From contig JANTQA010000051.1 of assembly GCA_027625915.1 (NCBI GenBank), positions 3,038,501-3,102,500 of the forward strand: a DNA stretch of 64,000 nucleotides, read 5' to 3'. The stretch is from Anaeramoeba flamelloides (lineage: Eukaryota; Metamonada; Anaeramoebidae). The notes under the pieces were generated by a model. The model searched no databases and was not told where the DNA came from. It saw nothing but the letters and a program-made list of their open reading frames with translations. Of the stretch, positions 53,840 through 64,000 are shown piece after piece (the first letter of the stretch is position 1; each line of letters opens with the position of its first letter). The translations under genes were made by a program, and so were the position numbers.

Positions 53840-54130
53840 AAAAAATTGAGCATAGTGCCGTAGAGTGTTCTTGGTTTTTTTGAGGTTTTTTTTTTTATTT
53901 GTTAAGTGTTCTAGGTTTTTTTGAGGTTTTCTATTGATTTTCCAAATAAACAGAAAACTCAAGAAAACCTAATGGCGATTTTCCAGAATTGAAAAGAATA
54001 TCCAAAAATCAAAGATTTTACTCAATTCTTTTAAATTTTCGATAAGTTAACAACAGTTTTTTTATTTTAGAAATAAACTGAAAATTAAATAAATTTTCAG
54101 CTTATTTCTTCGATTAAAAAAAAACAAACA
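53840..54130. repeat. Fold-back repeat family B, copy 3
   Basis: Contains GTGCCGTAGAGTGTTC, CTAGGTTTTTTTGAGG and the CCAGAATTGAAAAGAAT ... ATTCTTTTAAATTTT hairpin shared with copy 2. Confidence 0.6.
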
Positions 54131-54592
54131 GTTATAAGAGGAAACTAATTTCCTCTCTTCAAAATAAAAAAAAAAAAAATCTTTTTTTTTTTTGACAGCT
54201 TTAGGAATAAAAAACCATATCTAAACTCGAAATTATTAATAATTCTATTTAAACGAAACTCTATTTCAATTGGTTTTCAATGATCACATACTTGTAAAAA
54301 TGGAGAAAAAGGAGGATATTCACTAAAAACTTTTGTTATAGAAAAAAAATACTAGTCAATATTGATCACTTTTTATTGGAATTTGAAAAATATCAAAAAA
54401 CCAGAAAAGGGTGAAATAAAAATTTATAAATATTCAAGATTTTGAAATTAAGATTAACGTTAATGAAGAAACAAAAGTATTTTCCAAGTAACATAAATAA
54501 TCTTTTAATTATAAAATACAAGGAGCAAAACTTTTATTCTACTTTCCCAAAAAAAATCAAAACCCAAGAGTTCAAAAAAAACTGTTAATCGG

Positions 54593-54820
54593 TACTATTT
54601 GTAGCAAAATAAATGGAACAATTTTTTCATCCAGCTCTCCAAAAAGAGGTTTTACAAAGTCCTGTAAAATTTCAAATTTTTAGATTCTTAAAATAAGCTG
54701 TAATTCTTAATACTTTTCACTTTAGAATTAAACTTTTATGATTTTGGTTTAGTTCTTGGGATAAATTATTTTGGAAAGTTGAATGAAAATTTTGATATTT
54801 TTATTTTGCAATTAACAGTA
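54593..54820. repeat. MITE family C, copy 2
   Basis: Starts TACTATTTGTAGCAAAATAA and ends TTATTTTGCAATTAACAGTA. The interior follows copy 1 in order. It lies directly upstream of the 54956 acceptor-like site. Confidence 0.75.
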
Positions 54821-55892
54821 ATGAAGAAGTGAAAATGGTTATCTAAACTTGATTATATAAAATTAAATAATTTAAAATTTTCCTTCACTTATACAATATT
54901 TTTCTTCTTTATTTTGAAAGTTTTTAATTTTTTTTTCAAACTATTTATTTTTTAGGATCCATAATTTTATTTTAGAAAATGAAATAGATCTTAAAAAAAA
55001 ATTAGTGAGTGTGTTTTTCGATATTAATTGCTTGTACACTATTGAAATTCGAATTTACAAATTTAGCTACTTCAAACAATTGGCAACCAAAAATATAATT
55101 AAAAAAATGTACGAAAATATGAAAAATATGTAGATCCCATCCTATTTTACTTTGTACTTTTTAATAAATCGAGTAATTAATGACATTTTGGATTTCAAAC
55201 TTCCAATATCTTACGACACTCAAAAAAGAAATAGTTTTCAATTAGGATCTCAATTCAAAAATTTTAAAAAGGGTGAAAATGGATCTCTTTCCTTATTGGT
55301 GGTTGGAATAAAACCTGAATAGTTTGAGTTTTTAGGAATTTTGATAAATCAAAATCAAAATCAAAATCAAAATCAATTCAAATTTATTCAAATTATTTTA
55401 TTGATTCCCAAAAAAGTTTAATATGTTTTTTTCAATTACTGGGGGTAAAAGAATGATTTACTCTGTACAAAAACAGAACAATTTTTGTGAAAGCTCACAA
55501 GACTGTTTCGAACATTGAGCCTTCAAGTTTCCAGTATTTCTTGTTTCTGATGATATTTCACTATTTTTCAAATTTCATAACCATCATCTCAGTTAATCAA
55601 ATTAAAAATCTTTGTTGAATACCAAAAGACATAAAACTGTTTTTGAAAAAAACAAAAAGTCACTCGATCTTTTGAAGACAGGTTATCAAAAAGAAAAATT
55701 GTGAAAAACTTTTAAGTTTTGATCTGTTTGAACATTTTAACTTTTGAATAATGTCTAAAAACAAATAGTTATCACAGAAAAAAGTGAGTACAATTTTTGT
55801 GCTATTTTTAGGTTTTAAAATTGGAAATAATCATTTTTTATCAATTTTTTTTCTGTTTGAAATTCATATTTTTTTAAATTTTTGATTCCAAC

Positions 55893-57271
55893 ATGGAAAA
55901 AAGCTTACCAGACTTATTTGAACAAGGACAAAAACTATGTGAGTCAATTGACAAAGGAGGGTTTGAACGAGAAGAACTCCCAGATCAAGTTTGTTTTTAT
56001 TATTCCAATGTTTTTCTTTTTCTTTATTATCTTTTTTATTGTTTTTCTCACAAGATTTTTTTCTTTTTGTATTTTATCTATAAAAACTTTGACTTGCATT
56101 AATATTTTGATTTTAATTAATTACAAATCTAAAATTTGAAACCACTGACTTGGCAAACAATCACAAAACAATAAATGCTATAATTAAAAAAAAAAAAAAA
56201 AAAAAAAAAACAAAAAATCTTTAATAACAAAAGATCAACAAATGTTTATCAATTTTTGATAAAGTAGGGAAACTAATGCGATCAAATTCGGTTTTTAGTG
56301 AAAACGAAACCATAAAAGAAATCAAAACATCGTCATTAAAATATTTGTTAGTGCCATACTATATTGCCGAAGTGCAAAACCGGATCTCCACAAAACGAGA
56401 CATTGTGATAAAAAACGCGTATGTGCTCTATAATGCATTTTTAAGGAAATGCCTATCCCTCGAAATAATGAACAAATCTGATCTCTTGTCATATAAGACT
56501 GTGAAAAGAAAGTTAAAGCAGCAAATGAAAGGATACAATGAAGAAGAAGTCGAGGAAGAAGAGAAAAAAAAATCCAAGAAGACAACAAACAAATTGTCTG
56601 GGATGAACCTTTACCAACAGCAAAGCGATCAAAGGAATTTAATGGTGGAAAGATACAAAAGAGACAAGCTTTCGAAAGAAAAGATCGCCAAATTTGAAAA
56701 GCTGATCAAAAAGCAAGAGCAGAACTCCAACCAGGGAATCGAGGAAAACGAATTAGACGAGATGGTTCGGGATTTTGTGTTGGCAAGAATCGACATCTCG
56801 ATCCGAAAGGCGATCCAATCTTGTGAATCGTTTCTTCAAGAATTGGAAATACTGAAATTTATTAAGGATCAAGGCGGGAAAGAAGAAGTCGATAAGAAAT
56901 TGAAAAAGGAAAGAGAGGACTTTAAAAAAAACAAAAAGTCTGGACAGCAAATTAAAATGATCCATATCCCAAAAACAAAAATCGAAAAAACGAAAGAAAT
57001 CAAAGAAAAAATGTACCAGCCTTTCCATAGACAGCCGATCATAAGCGAATGGGACTATTTACAAAAAGAACTTGAAGAAGAAGGCGTCATTTCAGGCTAT
57101 GGAGAAAAAGAAAAAAAGCAATTAACAGAAGAAGAGAAAATCGATAAGGAATTGAAATTGGATGAAGACAACGAAGAAGAACAAGATAAAAAAACTTATG
57201 AAAAACGTGAGTGGGACGAATTTAAAGACGATAACCCAACAGGTTGGGGGAATAGGCCTGGTAATATTTAA
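55893..57271 (+). CDS. TAP42: TAP42/IGBP1 (alpha4) PP2A-regulatory protein, two exons
   Basis: Binds the catalytic subunits of PP2A-type phosphatases and links them to TOR signalling. Exons 55893-55988 and 56234-57271 join in phase 0 (EELPDQ|INKCLSIFDK) to give 377 residues. The N-terminal helical domain shows the family pattern LPDLFEQGQKL ... LKYLLVPYYIAEV. Further on come DIVIKNAYVLYNAFL, then QRNLMVERYKRDK and ARIDISIRKAIQSCESFLQE. The C terminus EWDEFKDDNPTGWGNRPG is the hallmark of the family (WDDWKD-PRGxGNR in animals). Lys/Glu-rich insertions lengthen the linker. Intron 1 is 245 bases with an AACAAAAG acceptor. G/C is raised in exon 2 (27 of 60 bases at 56701-56760). Confidence 0.93.
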
Positions 57272-60174
57272 TTTAGAAACCAATTTTTGAAAATGATGAA
57301 TTTTGTTTTTTATACTTTCATCTTTTTTAAAATTTTAAATTTACAAAAAAAAAAATACTTAGAAAGGTAAAAAAGGCGATAAAAGAGGAGAATAGGAAAT
57401 TAATTATTAAAAATATCAAAAAAAATCTGAAATTTTATATTTGTTTTAATTTTTTAAAATTAGTTTTTGGTTTTATTTTTTTTTTTTTTTTTTGAAATTA
57501 TAATATTTTTCATTTTTTCATTTTGATTGTTTTTGTTTTTTTTGTAAAGTTTTTGCAAGCAATGAATTAAATTAATAAACAAAAGTGTGTTGAATTTAAA
57601 AAAACATATTCCCTTTCAACAATTTTTCAAATATAAAAAACATTAATAATTTGATATAATTTTACTCTTTATTATTTTTTAAACACAAAGTTTTTCTTTG
57701 TGAAATTTTCAGCAAATAATTTTTCATAACTACAGATAAGAAAGAGATTAGAACTCCCGAGAAAGTTTTAGATTGGACTGTAGTTGTTTTGGACAGATTT
57801 TGAGAAATCGTTATATTATTAGGCAAAGTTTATAATTTTTGTGATCTTCTTATTTACAATTCTGACAAAGTAAAATATGAAGGATTTTTCGAATAAATTT
57901 AATTTTTATAATGATATTTAACTTTATTTTGAAAGACATTATTTAATTTTTTGCGATTGTTTTTAATGTTTAAAATTGAAATTATGGCTCAACATTGTCG
58001 CTTAATTTGAAGATGTAAATAGGCGAAAGGAGAAAAATTATTTGTTCAGATAGTGGATAAATATAAAAGCTCCTCATTTTTACTGCCAAGTTTGGAAAAA
58101 AGGGTAAATTCTATTTAAGTGTTCGAAAACAATGCCTCAATACAAACACTCTTTTTTTTTCCTTTTGATGACAAACTAATATCATTTACAAAAAAAAATC
58201 TTTGATCATCTTTTTTCAAAGTAAAAAGAGAGTAGATAGCATTTATTCAGAATTTATAAGGAGAAAAAAAGAAAAAAACAAATATATGAAAATAAAAAAA
58301 AAAAAAAAAATTGTTACTCAGTCAGGTCAAAACAATCGAAGAATCTTCAAACATAAGCCAATCCCCAGAAAGAAGAAAAGTAACATTAAATTTTCGAAAT
58401 CTATTCGAAACTAAAAAATAAAAAAAAAAATAGTTTCAAATCCTCGAAGATAAGAGAAGGACCTGTACCTATATTATTAAAAGAAACGCTAAAAACTGTG
58501 AAATTTAAAAGAGAATTTATTTTCCTTTAACAATATTTTATGTAATCTCTTATTTATAAAAGAAGGTTTAATAAAGGGGGGAATGAAAATTCAAAAAGTT
58601 CTATTTATCCAGATAAAGTCAGTATAATTAAAAACAAACCAAATTAAATAACCATAAAGTCAGTTTCACTTTTAAGGTAAAAATTATTTTAAAAAAAAAA
58701 TAGATAGATCTTCAATCTATAAATATTATCAAGCTTAAGAATGAAAAATCAGTATTCGATTATGGATCAAATCTCGATGTAAATATCATGAAAAAAAATA
58801 CATGTCTCAAGAATTTTATATAAAATAAGGAAAAGTTATTTAAATTTCTTTGAAGAGTAAGACTCTTTTTATAAATCCTTTAGGAGCCAAAAGTTATTTG
58901 AAAGTTAAATCCAATCAAATATGAAAATAAAATAAAAAAAAACAAATGAGTTTGTATTTTTATTTAGATTTGTTTGTTTTTCTTTATTTATTTATTGTGA
59001 GAAAGGAGTAACCCAAGACAATTTACTTATTAAAAAAGAGAAGAAAAAAAAAAACTAAAATATTAAAGTACAAAAATATTATATCATTTACATGACCAAA
59101 TTTGTTTTTTTTTTTGTTATATAGAGACTAATCATCTGTTTTAAAAATAATTAATATCTTATATTGTTCATTTGATGAAAAATACAATTATTTTAATCTT
59201 TATTTTTAACTCCCAACCCACAAGAGACAACAATTATATCATCATATATTACATAAATCTGATTTGCAAAAATGGTAACATTTTGAAGTGTAAAATTCAC
59301 AAAAAAAACAAACTTAAAACTGATTTGTTACAGAGTTCGTATCAAAAAAAATTACCAACGTTTGACACTTATTATATTTTTTTTTGTTTGTCAAAGTATT
59401 TAATGAAAAAACCGATAATGTGAATACAGTTGTGATGAAAATCATGAAAAAATAAGAGTAAAAAACAAATTTTTAGATTGATTAAAATATACCACAAAAT
59501 AAGGTTTTGTCGATCAAAAAAAAAAGTCAAAATTTATTTCATAACCTTAATTATTTTAAGGTTCACACCCCTAAAGTTACCATTTTTGTGAATTTTTTTT
59601 TCATTAAAAGATCTCAAAATATAAGTTATTGATAATCCAACCAAAAATTAAAAAGTATTTTCCACATATAATAATACTCGTTGGTAACATAAAAAACTGT
59701 TTTTTTTGTTATTTTGGGAAATTTAATTTTTTATTTAATTTTAGGTTAAGTTTAGGAATTAGTTATTTCAATGACTCAAAGATATTTTATATTGAAATTT
59801 GAAATTTGAAATAAAGACCACGAAAATTATTAACACAAATTTATGAATGATGAACAAGAGAAATATAAAAAATGAGATTAATCCAACGATTTGCCAAAGA
59901 TCATATAATTACTATTATTAACAAAACCCTGGTAATCTGGCAAATTGCAAAAAAAAAAAAAAAGGATAAATAAAAAATGCTAAAAACAAAAGAAAAATAA
60001 ATTTGAAATCAAAAAACCAAAAAAAAAAATTGACTAAATGAGAAAAAAATATAGGATGTACAAATTTTAATTGTATTTTGCGAAGAACAATTATTTTTAT
60101 GTATGGGATAGGCTAAATATTTTTAATAAAAATAGGTCCATTTGACATGACATAAACTTATATCTATAAACATT

Positions 60175-60445
60175 ATATCATCCAAAGGTGCTCAATATTT
60201 TGGTCAAAATATCAATTATTTTTGATAATTGAACTTTAGGAAATAAATAAAATAATAATCTAGATAATTGAATGAATGAAAAAGGTGATTTTTTGCCTGA
60301 ATTGAGGCATGGATATTCAATTTATATATATATTCTCAAAAAATACTAAACAAACTTTTTATATCCCATTGAGAAAAATAACATGGTACATTTTCTTCTT
60401 CATATTTGAAGATCAAAGACAAGTCCACGAGAAGCTTATATTGTA
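60175..60445. repeat. Dispersed repeat family E, copy 2
   Basis: Diverged counterpart of 41110-41425 with the same block order, ending CATTGAGAAAAATAAC and TTTGAAGATCAAAGA. Confidence 0.45.
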
Positions 60446-62728
60446 TCTCTACAATAACTTACACTGTTTTAATATCATAAAAATAACATGTTTATTGCCC
60501 ATTGGCTATAATTCCTATAATAAAAGATATAATATCCAAATTCACAAAAAAAATTAGGTATCGAGTAAAAATCGAAAATAAAAAAAAATAAAAAAATAAA
60601 TGAAAAATATTTTACAAAATTGACATTTTCAAATGAAATGTGAAAAAAATTCCAAAAATAATTTGTTTTCATATCAACCGAGGAATATATTTCAAAAAAA
60701 TCTCTTTAAAAGTTTTTATGGCCTCACTTGAATTTTACTCCTGATAATTTGTTTTACAAAAAATGTAAAAATTGTAAAATTAACAACGATTTTCACCATA
60801 TTACACATTTTTCAATCATGCCCAAGTTTCATTTAATAATTATAACTTTCGAACACAAATCCATCAACGCAAAATAATTACTTGAGCTGTTCAAAATATT
60901 TTTGAAGGTTTTTTTAACCAGTTTGAAATGTTTTTGAAAATTTTGAAATTGTTCTTGAAAACACCTTACCGGCGTATAAAAAACATAACAACCACAGTAA
61001 TTAAGATATATAATATTTTATTAAAAACTATATTGGCGTTCTTAAGTTTTAGATTCTCCAAAAATTTTAAAAAAAAAATTAAAATCTTTAATTTTGCCTA
61101 GATCTACAATTTAAAAATTCATAGAAACTATTATGAAAAAAAAGTTATTTAATTAAGAAAAATTTTTTTTGATTTTTTTATAGATTTTATTTTTTCTGAG
61201 ATCTAAGATTAAACCTGTAAGATTATATTATCAGATTTTATTTATAAAATATTTATTAAGTATTTTCAGATAAAATCCAGATTGAAAAAAAAAACACAAA
61301 TATAAATATTTTTTGAGATCTCAAAAAAAATTAAAATTAAATAATATTTTTTTTTAAATTCTAATTTAGAAAAGAGAATTTCTGGTTTCACTGGTATTTC
61401 TTATCATATTTTTATTATAGAGTATCATGTATTTTAAAGGGTAATTTATTTTATTTGGTTATACAATTTTAATAGAATTAAACAATTTTTTTTTTAATTA
61501 AATATTATTTTTGTTTGCCTTCTTTGAAATATCGTAGTTACTTATTTATTATTATAGACACAATAAATTACTTTTTTAAAGTTAAAATACAAAAATATCA
61601 CAATATTTTCTAGATAATTTTTGTGATATTTCATAAATAAAAATTTTTACTTAATTAGAACATTTCAGCTATTTTAGAATTTATTTAAAAAACTTTTTAT
61701 ATATTTACTCAACTTTAACTCAGCATGGTATAAAATATATCCGAATAATAAAATTAAAAAATATAATTTTCTTACTTTTTAAAACTTTAAAATTCCTTAT
61801 TTTGTGAATTTTTTAAAAAACCTGGAATTCCTAATAAATATTCTTTTTGGGTAAGTGATTAATTTAACATTTTGATTTCCTTGCCTAATCAATTTTTAAA
61901 AAAATGAAATTATTTGAAAAATTGTTAGATTATAATAGATAAGATTAAAATTACAAAACATTTTATTTTTCTTCATGCTAGTATTAACATTTATTTCGAA
62001 TTTTTTACTTTGAGAACTTTTCATGTAATTTTAACTTGTTGTAGAATTAGAAAAATAATAATTTGATTAGTATAAAATTCTTCAAAAACCAATGAATTTT
62101 GAAAAATTAAATTAAAAGAAAGAAATTTAATCAATGATCATAAGAAAAGAGATTTTTCTTTTGGTTTTATACCTGATTGGTGGGTTGATTGAGGATTCAC
62201 ATAGATAATACTTTTCAATAATGAAAATAATCCTACAATCTCAACTAATTCTCTTTGTAGATTTACTAACAATTTAAATACCCCAAATAATAGATACCAT
62301 TAAGTGCATTCTATATTTTTAATTCTCTTGAGTTACTAAAATCGTTTGACCAATTATTTTTTAACAATACCAATTGAAATTCAAAATATTTCAATGAAAA
62401 ATTAAAAATAAAAGTATATATCTTAAAGATTAGTTATCTTTACTTTGTTTTTTTTTATTGATCAATCCCATTTTGTTCCTCTTTTGGATTTTAGGGTAAG
62501 TTGATATTTGAATAAGAACCTTATACCAGAAGTAAACACTTTCGCCTTGATATGTATTTACAATTTATTATTTATTTTTCTATTAGATCTGAATACTTCT
62601 TCGTTATTTATGTAGGTTTTGATTTGGTTAAATATTTTATAGTGTTTTTTTAAAAACAATTTATTAATTTTTTTCTACAAGCATAAAATAAAATGCCACA
62701 ATAAAAAGTTATGAAAATAACAAAAGTT

Positions 62729-63752
62729 AAACTATTTGAAATTTTCTGCAAAATAAATCGAACAAAATTTTGATTCAGTTTGGGTGTTTGAAGAATTTTT
62801 CCGAAAATATCCGAAAATTTTTAACCACGAAAAAAACACTTTATGAACAACTTCGAAGAAACCCTAGTGTCAATATACTCAGTTTAACAATAAAATAACA
62901 ATTTTACTTTCAGACAAAATATATTTTTTGAATTTTCTACATTAAGCCCCTCTAAAGAGTTTTTTGGCACTTTTTGGGTATATTTGAGTAATTTTTGATA
63001 CTTATTAGGGTAAATGCATATGTGTGCCAGGGTATAGGTATGGGTTGTGTTAGGTTAGGGTATTGGTAAGGGTTGTGTTTGTATGTTTTGGTTAAACCAG
63101 TTCCTTCTACGGAATAGGGAGTTAAGTAAAGTTTGACTTGGGTCACCATGTATATGATATGGGCATGTATTGTACTATTAGATATTACTCGGTTATTTTT
63201 GGATTGCATTTAAGATTACAAAATTAAGGGTAATGGTACACAATTAGAAATTTTCTTTACAATTACATTTTCTCTTATTTAGTCAAAACCATTCTGAAAT
63301 GATCAGAAATGTTATGTTCATCTAAGGTACCAAGCCCACTCACATAAAATGAGTTGAGTACTATTCCCAAAATTTAACTTTTTGGAATTTTGATATTTTT
63401 TGAACAAAAAAAAAAAAAATTCTACAATAATTTTCCAAATATACCTTTAGTCTGAGTATATTGACACCAGAGTTTCTTAGAAGCTGTCCATAAAGATTTT
63501 TTATGTAGTTAAAAAAAATTCTGTTATTTTCGATTTTCAGGTATTTTGGGGAATATTTGATATAGTCTTCAGTTTTCCAAAAAAAGATTTTAAAAAGAAG
63601 TAAAATTTTTAAACTTTTATTTCTTAAAATCAGCTTAAATCATTAATTTACCTTGAAATTGGAATTTTGATTATTTATTTTAATTCTTGGGGTGTGATTA
63701 TTTTGGAAAGATGAATAAAAATTTGGATCTTTTTAGTTTGCAATTAACAGTA
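62729..63752. repeat. Long-armed relative of MITE family C
   Basis: Outer ends resemble family C (left TGCAAAATAAAT ... CAAAATTTTGATTCAGTTT; right TTTTAGTTTGCAATTAACAGTA). The inner arms around 62795-62885 and 63450-63545 pair strongly (GTGTCAATATACTCAG / CTGAGTATATTGACAC). The ~560-base centre has a G-rich plus strand at 63029-63075 (GGGTATAGGTATGGG, TTAGGTTAGGG). Either one long-TIR element or a second element nested in a family C copy. Confidence 0.6.
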
Positions 63753-64000
63753 ACGTTTCTCAAAGTAGATAAAAAAAAACAAATTAATATTGTATTGTGG
63801 TATTTAATTTTACTTGTGAAATTAAAATTCATAAATGCATTTTCAGCAAGTATTTTTAATACCAAAAAGCAACGAGACACAACCAAAGTAAATAATAATT
63901 GTTTTCTAATCTTCTTGAAAATTGTTAAAAAGTGAAAATTTTTAAATTATGGTGGCTACTCCCTTAAAACTATTTATTTTTTAAAATTTTCAAAGATCCA

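Larger units (their letters stand above)
53600..55325 (+). pseudogene. Unrecognised coding remnant in two pieces
   Basis: Piece one, about 53600-53849, is an 80-codon open stretch (YRLFSLGMPILCKKLKIW, NHKEIYDSLLKLLN). Piece two, 54956-55322, follows a strong pyrimidine-rich TTTTTTAG acceptor and is one frame of 122 codons with a single break (KLVSVFFDINCLYTIEIRIY, DILDFKLPISYDTQKR). Frames this long are not expected by chance at this base composition. Between them lie repeat families B and C, as if they were inserted in an intron. I cannot name the family; it may be a recently lost gene. Confidence 0.45.
50570..55892. other. Spacer with MITEs and coding remnants
   Basis: Between the epimerase and TAP42. 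It holds two family C MITEs, one family B copy, an orphan coding-like segment and a pair of 15-base inverted matches, TTAAGGGACTAGTAA at 51253-51267 and its complement at 52456-52470. A (AATCAA)n tract lies at 55346-55376. Confidence 0.55.
57272..64000. other. Gene-free repeat-bearing tail of the window
   Basis: No convincing gene. Short frames (58202-58414, Lys-rich; 59172-59423; 60309-60557, within repeat E) show no known domain. It contains repeat E and a 1-kb long-armed element. Confidence 0.55.

Overview
The window is nuclear DNA from a very AT-rich unicellular eukaryote. Coding regions carry poly-Lys, Lys/Glu and poly-Asn tracts. Introns are GT-AG and spacers are almost pure A/T. The gene content (U3 snoRNP factor, V-ATPase, AP-4, GDP-mannose epimerase, TAP42) is generic for a free-living amoeboid or flagellate protist. 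Dictyostelid-like amoebozoans or Anaeramoeba-like metamonads fit the composition, but I cannot place the genus.

Layout: UTP5/WDR43 (+, 5' end cut by the window, last exon ends 6152); a Lys-rich protein of unknown function (-, 10142-13097); a CH-PX-BAR-like protein (-, 17080-19827); V-ATPase subunit A in six exons (-, 22365-25395), divergent from an armadillo-repeat gene of unusually high GC (+, 26052-27455); AP-4 mu in five exons (+, 32171-40776) with one 6.9-kb intron; GDP-mannose 3,5-epimerase (+, 44734-50569) with a 3.6-kb intron; TAP42/IGBP1 (+, 55893-57271). The last 6.7 kb has no recognisable gene. I rebuilt the exons by hand from splice signals, reading phase and remembered family sequences. 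Six genes show no adjacent-function clustering beyond the usual eukaryotic scatter; V-ATPase, AP-4, the PX-BAR protein and TAP42 all serve membrane traffic or growth control, but nothing suggests co-regulation.

The outstanding observation is a 371-residue intein-like insertion in the epimerase at 48959-50071. It splits the conserved motif NIYGP / GTWKGG next to the active site, has Hint blocks A, B, F and G, keeps a degenerate LAGLIDADG-like middle, and has gained a 36-codon Asn tract. I do not recall an intein in this enzyme.

The spacers and long introns are full of small non-autonomous inverted-repeat elements. At least three families can be recognised by comparing copies within the window, together with two long palindromes (30342-30904 and 45580-46730), fold-back hairpin arrays, other diverged dispersed repeats and a few coding-like remnants.
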